A stretch of 64,000 nt of DNA from Flavobacteriaceae bacterium (GCA_014075215.1 CP046177.1:2790501-2854500), one strand, 5' to 3'; shown: positions 17,191 through 26,316, counted from the first letter of the stretch. Program-made: numbers and translations. Notes: a model not told the origin generated them from the sequence alone.

Positions 17191-17679
17191 TTACTCCAAA
17201 TACTGATGCGTAAGCATTAATGCAAAGGCATCAAATACTCCCATTTGATAATGTTCCGCTGAAGAATTTTTTCTCAGGTCAGGCATGCGAGCTTGTAACT
17301 CTGGATACCACGAAGAAATTGTTTTAGAAATTTCATATTTAGAATTCCCTCCAAATTGTTTAAAAACAGTTTTAATATCTTCTCTTGAATAAGTGTGTAT
17401 GGGTAAATCTAATTTTTCAGCTTCCTTTTTAAAAGCATCAATAACTTTTACGATACGTTTGCTAATACGATTATCTGCACCTGTATAATCCCTAAGAATG
17501 ATTAACTGTGGCCTGTAGAGTTTTACAAAATGAAGAAGACGTTTTACATATCTATCTTTTGTTAAGGGTCTAATTTTTGCCACTCCATAATTGATGATTT
17601 CTTTTGGTGATTCGCTAATCAAATATCCCATTCCAAAAGCATTGGGGTACAGCGTTATGGTAATTGGATTAGTTGACAT
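17191..17679 (-). CDS. RuvC/RNase H-fold-like protein of mobile elements
   Basis: About 162 residues from the ATG at 17679 (an ATG at 17691 is also possible). The pattern ITLYPNAFGMGYLI with LIILRDYTG, ending MGVFDAFALMLTHQY, is that of small RuvC-like resolvase-fold proteins. The first strand lacks the usual Asp, so catalytic activity is doubtful. It overlaps the upstream HTH gene by about 11 bp, so the two form an operon, as often seen in integrative elements of Bacteroidota. Confidence 0.45.
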   Translation of the reverse strand: MSTNPITITLYPNAFGMGYLISESPKEIINYGVAKIRPLTKDRYVKRLLHFVKLYRPQLIILRDYTGADNRISKRIVKVIDAFKKEAEKLDLPIHTYSREDIKTVFKQFGGNSKYEISKTISSWYPELQARMPDLRKNSSAEHYQMGVFDAFALMLTHQYLE

Positions 17680-18025
17680 ACTCCTTATCAAGAATTACAA
17701 GTCGGTCAATGATGGTGTCAATTTGTGTAATACGTTTTTTGATATGGGGTTTTTGTACCTCAGGAATTAACTCATCCTTTAGTGCCAAACTATTTCGTAA
17801 ACAGCTTTTAATAGTTTCTGGATATTGATATTTGAAAAGTTTTTCAATGGGTATTTTTAAAATGAGGTGATAGGAAAGTATGACGAGAATATTAGGTTCT
17901 AACTTTCCATGTTCTATTTTTGATAGGTTTCCAGTATCAATGCCGATAAGGGTTGCCATGTCTTGCAGTGCAACGCCTGTGAGTTCACGATAGCTTTTAA
18001 GTAAGTGTATTGTATTGTTTATCAT
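17669..18025 (-). CDS. XRE-family helix-turn-helix regulator
   Basis: A 118-residue protein with an N-terminal Cro/CI HTH: LLKSYRELTGVALQDMATLI, then GIDTGNLSKIEHGKLEPN. The remaining part is helical and ends in KKRITQIDTIIDRLVILDKEY. It probably controls the adjacent element genes. It overlaps the RuvC-like gene, and the upstream 150 bp carry no gene. Confidence 0.75.
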   Translation of the reverse strand: MINNTIHLLKSYRELTGVALQDMATLIGIDTGNLSKIEHGKLEPNILVILSYHLILKIPIEKLFKYQYPETIKSCLRNSLALKDELIPEVQKPHIKKRITQIDTIIDRLVILDKEYVN

Positions 18026-18177
18026 ATTAAATTAAGGTGCGTGATTATTTTAAAGAACACCTGAGAACAATGATAAACGAACTGATTACAACACGATAGA
18101 TTTGCCTTTTTGTAAATATTACAAAAAAAATCCGCTCTCTCTTTATTTTTAGTGGAAAGGCTGTGTACAAGTGGTAT

Positions 18178-18647
18178 TTATGGGATATTGCTCTTTGGAA
18201 ATTGTATTTTTTGAAATCCTTGTGAATTTACTTCACGGTACTTATTTGTATGTTTAATTATTGTAGTGTGAAGTTTCTTCACTGGTGTACTGCTGTTAAG
18301 TTCACTGGTCTTTAATTTCAAGGTACAAGAGAAATATAATTTTGATGCACGTTGACGCTCTGTTTTATTAAGCATAAGTCTTCCCTTTTTGTTTTAACTT
18401 CTATTAATCGCTTATATATTAATTTGGAAATGGCGGTCGAAACAGCTCTGTTTGAGAGTCCTGTTTTTCTCACGAAAAACTGTTGCGATATCCAATCCCA
18501 ATGTTTATATGTTCCTGTTCGTTTGTCCTTCCATCCGTAGGTTTGACGTATGACCACTAGGAGTACTTTTAACTCAGCATAGCCTAAATTTTTAAGATAA
18601 GTATCAAATAGATTGTTTGGGACGTTTGTGTGGTAGATATAGCTCAT
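18178..18647 (-). pseudogene. Replication-initiator-like winged-helix protein, frameshifted
   Basis: The first part (18647 to about 18375) resembles a plasmid/phage replication protein with a winged helix: NLGYAELKVLLVVIRQTYGW, WISQQFFVRKTGLSNRAVSTAISKLI. Near the LCLIKQ codons the frame breaks. The expected continuation (LNKTERQRASKLYFSCTLKLKT to KIQFPKSNIP) is in another frame and ends at 18178. A single-base indel around 18362-18376 explains this. It lies next to a recombinase gene and points to a dead integrative or mobilisable element. Confidence 0.6.
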
Positions 18648-18703
18648 TACTACAGTATATCTTCTGTCTTTGTTGAGCTATAGATATGCTTATTTGTAAT
18701 TTT

Positions 18704-19597
18704 TCATTCTAAATTTAGAGGATGTTTAACTACTTGTGAACGCAAGTGTTCCGCTGTTGCAGAAAGATAGATAGTTGTCGTTTTAATATCGCTATGTCCC
18801 ATCATTTTTGATAAGCTAAAAATATCACATCCACCCTCAAGCATAAGGGTTGCGAATGTATGACGTAGGGTATGAATAGTAAAATAAATTCCTGATGCTT
18901 GACGTAATTGATTAACAAGAAGTTTTAATCCATTTTCTGAATATCCTTTATTTCGATTTGATGAGGTGAAAAATTCTGAACAAGTCTTGCGTTGCTTTTT
19001 ACGTTCTAAGAGGTATCTTTTTAAAGATTGAGCCAAAGTGTAACTCATAGGCACAATACGGTCTTTATTCCCCTTTCCTTGCCTTACAAAGACCGTTAAA
19101 TTCTCTAAGTCAACATCAGTTAGCTTTAAATTTAATAATTCACTCTTTCGAAGCCCTGTTAATAAAAACATTGAAAATATAGCGTGATTTCTATATTTCA
19201 AAAATTGATGTGTGTATGGATAATTATAAGCCACTTCTAATAACAATAATGCCTCCTTCCTCTTAATTGCTTTCGGTAATGACTTCTCTAGTTTTGGGAC
19301 TTCAATAGTTTCAGCAAAATTAGTTTCTAAATACCCCTTTTTAATGCACCAACGAAAAAAGACAATAAGCGTCATATAATAAGTTCTTTATGTTGCGGTT
19401 TTCCATTGTCTTTTTACTCTTCCGTGTAAAAAGAAGTTTTGAGTTATCTGCTCACTCACTTCTTCTATATCTTGAATATTCATAACCTTATAAAATGTTT
19501 TAATTTTCTCACGATAACGTTTTACCGTCATTGGAGAAACACCCCTTATATAACTTGAATAATGACAAAAATCCTCTAGTAATAATTCAATATTCAT
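18704..19597 (-). pseudogene. Tyrosine recombinase with internal ochre stop
   Basis: One frame runs from the ATG at 19597 to the stop at 18704, with a single TAA at 19388-19390 after residue 69 (RQWKTAT). The N-terminal part is a SAM-like core-binding domain (SSYIRGVSPMTVKRYREKIK). The C-terminal part keeps all catalytic residues: R in TGLRKSE, HTLRHTF, GHSD and the Tyr in TTTIYLSA. The stop is in frame, so this is a nonsense mutation rather than an indel, and a translation restart at the ATG at 19375 would lack the arm domain. Probably inactive. Confidence 0.82.
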
Positions 19598-19727
19598 ACT
19601 TGTTTCTAAGTAGATATATTACTATTTCTAAAGGATTCTTGAACCACCTAAGTTGGGCAGGTGGTTGCAAACGACTATTTTTTAAGCCCTCAATCTTCCT
19701 AAAACGGGAAAATATAAGGGCGATTTG

Positions 19728-19757
19728 TGGACCTGACAGGACTCGAACCTGCCACCT
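19728..19757 (-). other. 3'-end tRNA remnant (T-arm plus acceptor strand), likely att site
   Basis: Read on the minus strand, GCAGG-TTCGAGT-CCTGT forms a normal T-arm and is followed by CAGGTCCA as the acceptor 3' strand. No matching 5' acceptor, D-arm or anticodon arm lies upstream, so it is a fragment, not a tRNA gene. Tyrosine recombinases often integrate into tRNA 3' ends and leave such copies. Two integrase genes lie on either side. Confidence 0.55.
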
Positions 19758-19789
19758 CGTCAGTGCAAGATTTGGAATACCGACCTAAC

Positions 19790-19825
19790 CCCTCTAAAAC
19801 GTTATTTTATAAGGGTTTTAGAGGG
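19790..19825. repeat. 11-bp perfect inverted repeat beside the tRNA remnant
   Basis: CCCTCTAAAAC (19790-19800) and GTTTTAGAGGG (19815-19825) are perfect complements with a 14-nt spacer. The arms are longer and more GC-rich than the surroundings, and no T-run follows. It may be a recombinase core-binding site or the end of an integrated element. The remaining 19598-19987 interval shows no gene. Confidence 0.5.
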
Positions 19826-19987
19826 TTTGTTGTAGTATTTACAAGGTGCTTTTCTGCACCACCTATCTGCATAAATTTTATCCAAGAAATAGTAATACAT
19901 CTACTATATGTTTACTTTTTTATTGGAATAAAAAAGTGCTAATTTATAAATGTATCGACTGTATGATTATACCATCATTTGATAGTT

Positions 19988-20920
19988 TTAAAAAGTCATA
20001 TTTTGAATAAATACCCTTGAATTTTCAGCTTTGATAGAACGAAGATATTGTTCTGTCATTCTTGTTGTTGAGTGCCCCATTACATTCATTATGCTTACAA
20101 TATCAGCATTTTGTTTTGCTAATTTACAAGCAAAAGTGTGCCTAAATCGATGTAAATGGAATCGAACACTTGAGAGTTCCGCATATTTTTTAACCCAAGA
20201 TTTTAAACCGTGAACAGTATATGGAGTGTCAAATTGAGAAGAAACGATTAACATTTCACATTGTGTTTTTCTTTTTTCTCGTTCTTTTAGATATAGTTTT
20301 AATTGAGTTAATAAAGAAAAGTGAATAGGTATATATCTACTTTTTTTTGATTTTGATGTTTTTCCATTGATGAACAAAGTATTTGTTTGAAAATCAATAT
20401 CACTAATGCGAAGCCCTAAAAGTTCTCCTCTTCGGATTCCAGTATATATAAGTAAACTAATGATAACTAAATCACGAGCGTATAAAAAATCATCTCTTCT
20501 TGAATATAGTGTTATTGATGCAATTATTTTAGAAACTTCATCATCTGTTAAAGCTCTTTCATCTTCATATTTTGGAATTGGAGGTTTTGTCATTTTTGAG
20601 CTTAATTTTCCTTCAATGTGATTATAATACTCAAGCCAACGAATGAATGCGACAATTTTATTATAATATGTTCGGATAGTTGAGGGTCTTATACCTCTGT
20701 TATCTATCTCAATGGGAATATATTCTGATTCATCTTTTTTAAGATATTTAATTAAAATAGCAGATATAACTATAATAATTCCAAGTAAGTAGTTTTTAAA
20801 AACTATAGATCCTACAAGAATACAACCCGTAATAAAAGCTAACCCAATTTGTAATTGAATATTATTTGTTTCATTTTCATATCGCAATGCTGTCCATGAA
20901 ATTTTAGTTTTTTCTTTCAT
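19988..20920 (-). CDS. Chimeric membrane-domain / tyrosine recombinase
   Basis: Residues 1 to about 75 form a small membrane domain: KISWTALRYE, two adjacent transmembrane helices (IGLAFITGCILVGSIVF and LLGIIIVISAILI) and EYIPIEIDNRGIR. From residue about 78 a recombinase begins (PSTIRTYYNKIVAFIRWLEYY) with its catalytic set: R in YTGIRRGE, HRFRHTF, GHST, Tyr in MTEQYLRS. The core-binding domain is shortened. Most phage-type integrases have no membrane helices, so a recombination event fused two genes. The resulting frame is intact. Whether it is active at the membrane is unknown. Confidence 0.7.
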   Translation of the reverse strand: MKEKTKISWTALRYENETNNIQLQIGLAFITGCILVGSIVFKNYLLGIIIVISAILIKYLKKDESEYIPIEIDNRGIRPSTIRTYYNKIVAFIRWLEYYNHIEGKLSSKMTKPPIPKYEDERALTDDEVSKIIASITLYSRRDDFLYARDLVIISLLIYTGIRRGELLGLRISDIDFQTNTLFINGKTSKSKKSRYIPIHFSLLTQLKLYLKEREKRKTQCEMLIVSSQFDTPYTVHGLKSWVKKYAELSSVRFHLHRFRHTFACKLAKQNADIVSIMNVMGHSTTRMTEQYLRSIKAENSRVFIQNMTF

Positions 20921-20976
20921 AAAAACATCATACCATTATTCAAGTTTTTAAAAACAAAAACCACTCCAAGTGATTT

Positions 20977-23190
20977 TTATTTCCCATCATTTTCATCATC
21001 AAGAACTAGATCACCCTCCTTAATAGCTTTCTTCAATACATCTTCAATTTTTCCTCCTTTTGCCTTTTGCCCTTTTAGAATTTTGTCAGTCACATCAGCA
21101 GTACTTGCTTTTGCAGCCGAAGTAGCCCTAGATTCATTTGCAGCTGCTTCACCAGCTGATTTTTGCTCTGCTCGTTTTTGATTAGCAGCAGCTTGTTTGT
21201 TATTGTAATCTGTAGAAATATTTTGAATATAGGTATCAGCAGATTGTTTGCTATTTTGAGAAACAGTGATTTTTGCTTCAATTTCTTTTATTTGTTTATC
21301 TTTTTCATCATGCTTTGAATTATCAGAATTAAACCCAGAACTTCTATCTCCTAAGTCCTTTCGTTCTTTTTGAAGCCCTTTGAGTGTTTTATTAAGATCT
21401 CCAAGTGTCTTGTTTTCATTATCACTTTGTGATTTTGCTTCTTTATAACCTCCGTTTTTTCCATCATTATCTATAAATCCATCTTTTTTCTCATTACGTT
21501 TTTTACGTGCTAATTCAGCATCAAATCGCTTTTGATAAAGTTCAGACTCATGTTTTGCCTCTGCTTTTCTTTGAGCAGCTTTTGCAGCATCATTTGCATC
21601 TTTTAACTCCTTATTTTCTTTATCAGAAGTTAACTTATCGTATTCACTACCAAAAGCTGTTTTAAGTCCACTTTTCTTTTTTGCATGGTCAATATGTCCT
21701 AATGCTGAACGTCCTGTAACCTTTCCAATCATATTTGTCGCTTTTTTACCAACTACTGTTTTGAAACCTGGCAATTTTGTAATATCTGCTTTTAAAGACA
21801 TCGCCCGCTTTCCAAAAGAGCTTAACGATTTTGCAGCTCCTTTTTTACCAGCCATTGACGCAACACCACCTGCTGCACGTGCACCCATTCCAACGGCAGC
21901 AGCCCCTCCTGTTGCTGCAACAGCACCAACAGCGACCACAGCACCAACAGAGCCCATTACAGCCTTACTCAACATACCACCTAATTCTCCAGCCATATCT
22001 TTTGCTATTTTTTTAGAAAAATATAACAAGCCTCCAATCATAAAGAACAACATAAATACACTCATAATACCTCCGAAAAAGCTTTGATTACCTGAATTTA
22101 AACTCCCTAATATTGCTTTGTTGTTTATAAATGTAACAACGATATACATAAAGAATAAAAATATCGGAGCCATAAATGCTAGAGAAAACATCTGTTTAAA
22201 CCAATTGCCTAACCCTATGTATTTATTATTCTCTAACCCAGGTATCAAAATACTAACAAAGGCGACAGGACCTAAAATTGCATACATTATTAATGCTAAT
22301 GTTCTTCCTACAAAGAGAAACATAATAGACCCAAACAGATATATCAATAATATATTCATCAATCCAGACATAGTAACTATTATGAATGCTTGCCCAAAAC
22401 TAAACGTTCCATTTTGATTGTTGTTAGGAGTAGAATTAATGATTTTTTGCGGATTAATATTTCCTGCAATTGCTAAAGAAACAGAACGTGTATCAGCGCC
22501 TACTCCTTCTAAAAACTGTTTTGTTATGTCAACCACATCAGAGCCTGATTCACTAATAGTAGTTCCCTCAACTTCAACTCCATCTTGAATTTGACTATTA
22601 TAATCTTGAGCTTGTGAAGCATCAATTTTATTATAAAAAACATGAGCAAGAATATTAGAACTGTCAATAATAGCATATGATACAAAGAGGCTGAAATTTA
22701 CGACTAATGCAACTAGAATTACCTTGACCAATTTATTTCGTGCTTTGGAAATATTTACTCCCAATACCATTTGAAATGCTTGGACAAGAAGAGCAAAGAT
22801 AAACGCAATATTGGTGAAATCCCGTAATATTTCCCAACCAGCCTCAATCATACCAGTTCGATAAAATTGACTATCTATTGAAAAGAACAAAAAGGCGTCA
22901 AACATCAGTCCAACCAATACGACTAATATTTGGGTGGTATAAAACCAAATCAACTCAAAATATGTCAAAACAAAGTTTCCAATTCCACAAGCTGCAGTAT
23001 CAATAAAATTAAACCACCCATCTTCACAAGGAACGCTTAGGGCATGTGCTGAGTTTTCAACTATTGAAATTGTAGGTAGTTCAGCATTCGTATTTGTAGT
23101 TGTATTAAATTGAAGACTCAAAGGGCTGAGAAAAACAATTAGAAGTAATAGTGAAGTAATAAATTTCTTTCCTATAATAAACATGAACAT
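20977..23190 (-). CDS. Large VirB6/TrbL-like membrane protein
   Basis: A 737-residue protein with a signal anchor and about seven to eight transmembrane segments in residues 1-415 (for example LRDFTNIAFIFALLVQAF, LVKVILVALVVNFSLFVSYA, IFLFFMYIVVTFI, VFMLFFMIGGLLYFS). An Ala/Gly-rich hinge and a long charged coiled-coil-like tail (residues 430-737, many KAEAK, KERKDL, KQIKEIEAK stretches) follow. The layout is that of TrbL/VirB6 components of type IV secretion. No other T4SS gene is in the window. The GWEILRD, VNFSLF and IDSSNILAHVFYN pattern recalls homologues from Patescibacteria (CPR). It lies 56 bp upstream of the chimeric recombinase. Confidence 0.7.
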   Translation of the reverse strand: MFMFIIGKKFITSLLLLIVFLSPLSLQFNTTTNTNAELPTISIVENSAHALSVPCEDGWFNFIDTAACGIGNFVLTYFELIWFYTTQILVVLVGLMFDAFLFFSIDSQFYRTGMIEAGWEILRDFTNIAFIFALLVQAFQMVLGVNISKARNKLVKVILVALVVNFSLFVSYAIIDSSNILAHVFYNKIDASQAQDYNSQIQDGVEVEGTTISESGSDVVDITKQFLEGVGADTRSVSLAIAGNINPQKIINSTPNNNQNGTFSFGQAFIIVTMSGLMNILLIYLFGSIMFLFVGRTLALIMYAILGPVAFVSILIPGLENNKYIGLGNWFKQMFSLAFMAPIFLFFMYIVVTFINNKAILGSLNSGNQSFFGGIMSVFMLFFMIGGLLYFSKKIAKDMAGELGGMLSKAVMGSVGAVVAVGAVAATGGAAAVGMGARAAGGVASMAGKKGAAKSLSSFGKRAMSLKADITKLPGFKTVVGKKATNMIGKVTGRSALGHIDHAKKKSGLKTAFGSEYDKLTSDKENKELKDANDAAKAAQRKAEAKHESELYQKRFDAELARKKRNEKKDGFIDNDGKNGGYKEAKSQSDNENKTLGDLNKTLKGLQKERKDLGDRSSGFNSDNSKHDEKDKQIKEIEAKITVSQNSKQSADTYIQNISTDYNNKQAAANQKRAEQKSAGEAAANESRATSAAKASTADVTDKILKGQKAKGGKIEDVLKKAIKEGDLVLDDENDGK

Positions 23191-23202
23191 ATTATAGAAT
23201 AA

Positions 23203-23235
23203 AACAAAAAAAAGAGCACCTGTTTAAAGTGCTCT
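23203..23235 (-). terminator. Rho-independent terminator
   Basis: On the minus strand AGAGCAC (23235-23229) pairs with GTGCTCT (23219-23213) around TTTAAACAG and runs into TTTTTTTTG. It directly follows the stop of the small exported protein gene at 23258 and would separate it from the VirB6-like gene. Confidence 0.85.
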
Positions 23236-23257
23236 CGGTATTTTATTTCAATATCAA

Positions 23258-23665
23258 TTATTTTTGATAAATAGCAAATTCTTTATCACTACTTTTTATT
23301 AATGCTGTTGTGCCTTTTGAAATTATTAATGTGCCAGCTTTAGATTTACGACCAACCCCCATTTTTCCAGAAAATGAAAAATAAGCTTTAATTGTACCTC
23401 TACGATCGCTTATTAATATAATCTCTAATGAACGTGGAACTGCTAAACCATTGTCTAAAAAATATTTTTGCTTAATTTCTTTTAAAAACTCAGCTTTCAA
23501 TTTCTGTATTTCTGGTGAAACATTATCGTCTTTTGAAGATATTTTTTCAATTGCTGCAATGTCATTAATAGTTTTACTATTATCAACCATTGCAATGTCT
23601 TGTGCATTTACATTCATTCCGAAAGTAAACACAATTACTGCAAATAAATAAATTATTTTTTTCAT
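23258..23665 (-). CDS. Small exported protein, unknown function
   Basis: A 135-residue protein with a clear signal peptide (MKKIIYLFAVIVFTFGMNVNAQ). The mature part is Lys-rich, with a helical stretch (EIQKLKAEFLKEIKQKYFLD) and a predicted strand-rich end (RRGTIKAYFSFSGKMGVGRK). No family is recognised. It has its own terminator downstream and about 240 bp of non-coding AT-rich DNA upstream, so it is probably a single-gene unit. Confidence 0.6.
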   Translation of the reverse strand: MKKIIYLFAVIVFTFGMNVNAQDIAMVDNSKTINDIAAIEKISSKDDNVSPEIQKLKAEFLKEIKQKYFLDNGLAVPRSLEIILISDRRGTIKAYFSFSGKMGVGRKSKAGTLIISKGTTALIKSSDKEFAIYQK

Positions 23666-23926
23666 TTTAAATTGTATTTGTGTTCCTTTTCAGGAACGAT
23701 TGTGTGGCATCATTGCCATGTTTTTTATCATTATCGCCCATTTTTTAAGACCTGTAAAGTCAGTTCACGTTAACTTATCCACACTTTTTAACTTATATAG
23801 ACCAATTAAAAACGCTTTACAGAACAAATATAATCTATTTTTTACAAACAGAACTTATATGTTCTGAATATTTTTCTCATAATCTAATAGATTGAGCGTT
23901 AATGGATCAAGACTAATTGTTGTGTT

Positions 23927-24919
23927 TTAGGCAAAAATTTGTGTTAATCTGAACAGGAAGAATTCTACATTTTTAACACCTCTAAACTGCGCTCTAAAGG
24001 CTTTAATCTTAGCATTAAAAGATTCAGCAGAAGCATTTGTACTCCGATTGATAAAATAATTGAGTATTGACCGATAATTTATAGAAATTGTATTTGCTAT
24101 TGTATTAAAAGCTTTAAAACCAGATTTTTCTACATCATTATACCAATGTGCTAGTTTTGTATATGCAATTTGTATTGATTTAGCTGTATTGAATATATTT
24201 CTAAGGCTCTGATTTAAGTTAAAAGCCTTTTGAATATCAGGATATTTTTCAAAAAGTATTTTGCTTCTTAGATATTGATTTTGTGTCCATTTTTCAGGAG
24301 ATTTATAGAGTAAATATCTACTTCTAGCTAAGAGTTGTTTTCTAGTGTCCCCATTGTCAAATATCTCAGGTTGATACTCTTTACCTTTTGTTTTTGCTAA
24401 CTTGATTAGGTCATTTTCTAGGTCTATTGCATTCCATCGATGTTTTATTCTAATATCTTGTAGCGCTTCTAGAGCTAGTTTTTGCACATGGAATCTATCA
24501 GTTACTTGTATGGCCTTAGGGAAACATGTTTTGGCTATATTTTTCATAGAGTTCGCCATATCTAGTGTAATTTCTTTGACTTTGTTTCTTTTTTTAGAGG
24601 ATATTTTAAGTAACTGTTCTATAATGGGTTCTATCTTAGTGCCTGCAAAAACCCCTACAATAGCTCCTTTTTTACCTTTGGCTTTTTTATTGGTAATAAT
24701 GGTGTAGAGTTCTCCTTTAGACAATGCTGTTTCATCAATAGATAAATAAGCACCTATATTTTCAGGAAAAACATGCCACTCTTTAGCATGTTTTTTTTGT
24801 TTCCATTGTTTAAACTCACTTAAATAATCACGATATTGACGTCCAAGTTTTTTACCATCAACTCCGTAAAATCTACCTATAGTTCTACAATCACTGGTTT
24901 CTCTATCTACTAATTTCTT
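23927..24919 (-). CDS. ISL3-like transposase, catalytic part
   Basis: The frame is open from 24919 to the stop at 23927. The first conventional ATG gives 265 residues (24724), but the family pattern begins earlier with DCRTIGRFYGVDG and includes AYLSIDETALSKGELY, which holds the first catalytic Asp. Later motifs are ITLDMANSMKNIAKTCFP, QVTDRFHVQKLALEAL and, near the end, STNASAESFNAKIKAFR with the catalytic Glu. It lies one base out of frame with the upstream N-terminal frame, so it is either made by frameshifting or broken. Confidence 0.8.
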   Translation of the reverse strand, partial: KKLVDRETSDCRTIGRFYGVDGKKLGRQYRDYLSEFKQWKQKKHAKEWHVFPENIGAYLSIDETALSKGELYTIITNKKAKGKKGAIVGVFAGTKIEPIIEQLLKISSKKRNKVKEITLDMANSMKNIAKTCFPKAIQVTDRFHVQKLALEALQDIRIKHRWNAIDLENDLIKLAKTKGKEYQPEIFDNGDTRKQLLARSRYLLYKSPEKWTQNQYLRSKILFEKYPDIQKAFNLNQSLRNIFNTAKSIQIAYTKLAHWYNDVEKSGFKAFNTIANTISINYRSILNYFINRSTNASAESFNAKIKAFRAQFRGVKNVEFFLFRLTQIFA

Positions 24920-25253
24920 TTAAAAAAGCAGCGAACTGCTCTGTCATTCGAGTCCCCTGTGCTACTAAATTCCAATCTCTTTGTACAATTTGTTTGGTCT
25001 TCCTATCTAACCATCTACGACGTTTAATGTGAAGATATACTGTGTTGCCTCGTAATGGAAAGTCTTGAATGGTAAGCTCTTTATGAAATCCGTGAGCTAT
25101 CAAGATACGTTCTGATTCTTCTTTGGGAACTATGTTACGTTCTTCAAAATACAAATGCATCACTTCATTTTCAACACTATGTTTTGACAAATCAAAATGT
25201 TCAACTAACAACTCTGGTAAAATTAATTTTAGTAAATCTATATAAGTATCCAA
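24903..25253 (-). CDS. Transposase N-terminal region protein (ISAon1 type)
   Basis: A 116-residue N-terminal frame with a DNA-binding region (HGFHKELTIQDFPLRGNTVYLHIKRRRW-type pattern) and a basic RKTKQIVQRDWNL stretch. It ends at 24903 and overlaps the catalytic frame by 17 nt at a TTTTTTAAAAG run. A +1 (or -2) shift there would join the two. Separate N-terminal and catalytic frames are common for this IS group, so the split may be natural. Confidence 0.7.
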   Translation of the reverse strand: MDTYIDLLKLILPELLVEHFDLSKHSVENEVMHLYFEERNIVPKEESERILIAHGFHKELTIQDFPLRGNTVYLHIKRRRWLDRKTKQIVQRDWNLVAQGTRMTEQFAAFLKEISR

Positions 25254-25317
25254 CCTCCTTTTTTTACAAAGATCACAATACTATTTTAAATTCACACACA
25301 ACTTTTGAGATTGATCC

Positions 25318-25880
25318 GGAATCTCCCTGATATCCAATAATATCTCCTGCATTAATTGTACCCGATACTCTGTTATTTTCCTGTAAGTGAAAATAAACCA
25401 TTCTAACTGTTTGTCCATTCACATTTGATACTATTGCTACATAATGACCCGCACCACTTATTTCTCCATCTTTATATTGCGTGTATTTTGTTGCAGTTCC
25501 CCCATAAATGGCAAAAATAGGAGCACCGTAAGGGTTTTTTATATCTACACCATTATGCATTTTCTTCCTCTTATCTCTTTGCAGATATATTTTAAATTTT
25601 TTCTTGCGCAAGTATCATGTAGCCCTCCCTCAATACCGGAATTGGTCTGCGGTGCAATTTCAGGATTAGGAACCGGATATCCTTCACAAGGTTTATCTAC
25701 ACATACCCCCTGATAGTTTTCTATCTTGCCTTCCGGACATACACAATTTCCTCCGGCACCCTCTACTTTATTGGTATGTGGCGGACATACACAAACACCG
25801 TCTATCATCATCTTTCCGCTTCCCTCAGGACATCTTGGGGTCTGCGAACTCAACAGGAGCCGTAAGTGTTGGTTATGACC
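25318..25880 (-). pseudogene. Orphan M23 peptidase tip, frameshifted and IS-truncated
   Basis: This is a partial copy of the gene at 27210-28748. It covers the cysteine-rich module (CPEGSGK, CVCPPHTNKVEG, CVCPEGKIE, NPEIAPQTNSGIEGGLHDTC) and the start of the M23 domain (HNGVDIKNPYGAPIFA to DIIGYQGDSGS). Frames change after CARK, a 1-nt indel occurs near the CPEG start, and the ISL3-like element removes the end with the HxH zinc motif. A stretch of over 50 bp, including GGTCTGCGGTGCAATTTCAG, is identical in both copies. No N-terminal domain was ever present beyond about 25880, as in an orphan toxin tip. Confidence 0.8.
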
Positions 25881-25923
25881 TCCATTACCAAAGTTTATAA
25901 AATCTATAATAGCGGCATTGTGT

Positions 25924-26316
25924 TTATTGCTTAGTATAAATAAATAATTTACCAATTCTCATCTCTCTCATAGATAAAGTCCTATTATTATCTGCATTAG
26001 CTCCATAAACTTCATAACATGCTTGATCTAAATACTCTTGATGAATTGTTTTTAAAAACCAGGCTTTTTCATCTGATTCCGAACCACACTGATGCGAAAA
26101 AGAATAAGTGTAAGTACCGGTTAGTTCATTGTCATAATAAGTTTTATATGTTCCGTCAGAATTAAAAACTAATTTTACATTTGGATCATCTTCTGCAAGC
26201 CAGGTTCCAATGATTGCTGTTTGTATATCAGGTTGCGGAGCTTGTGCTTTACAACTTATTGGTGTTAAAGCCATTATCATAAATATTGTTAAATACAAAA
26301 ATTTTATTTTTTTCAT
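25924..26316 (-). CDS. Small lipoprotein, candidate immunity protein
   Basis: A 130-residue protein whose N-terminal signal ends in a lipobox-like TPISCKAQ, suggesting a lipid-anchored periplasmic or outer-membrane protein. The core IIGTWLAEDDPNVKLVFNSD with GTYKTYYDNELTGTYTYS is lipocalin-like, and two Cys in HQCGSESDE and DQACYEV may pair. It lies just upstream of the orphan M23 tip and 6 bp downstream of the GH19 fragment. A role as the immunity partner of a peptidoglycan hydrolase is inferred from position only. Confidence 0.6.
   Translation of the reverse strand: MKKIKFLYLTIFMIMALTPISCKAQAPQPDIQTAIIGTWLAEDDPNVKLVFNSDGTYKTYYDNELTGTYTYSFSHQCGSESDEKAWFLKTIHQEYLDQACYEVYGANADNNRTLSMREMRIGKLFIYTKQ

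Larger units (their letters stand above)
23904..25317 (-). mobile_element. ISL3-like (ISAon1-type) insertion sequence, about 1.4 kb
   Basis: The ends are inverted repeats sharing GGATCAA, eight variable bases, then GTTGTGT (23904-23925 and the complement of 25296-25317). Inside are two overlapping transposase frames on the minus strand. The right end cuts an M23 peptidase gene copy. The left flank is not the rest of that gene, and no target duplication is visible, so a deletion followed insertion. Confidence 0.7.

Noticed and set aside
19728..19800. Complete tRNA gene
   Set aside because: Only the T-arm and 3' acceptor strand can be formed; no 5' acceptor, D-arm or anticodon stem is found.
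19531..19942. Two + strand open frames containing GPDRTRTCHL and MDLTGLEPATSS
   Set aside because: They are translations of the reversed tRNA 3' end and a hairpin; such spurious frames are common around tRNA remnants.
21761..22417. + strand Ala/Pro- and Leu-rich frames
   Set aside because: They are shadows of the Ala/Gly-rich and transmembrane parts of the VirB6-like gene.
23904..25317. Target-site duplication of the ISL3-like element
   Set aside because: The 8 bp on each side do not match; the left flank is not continuous with the M23 gene, so it has been rearranged.
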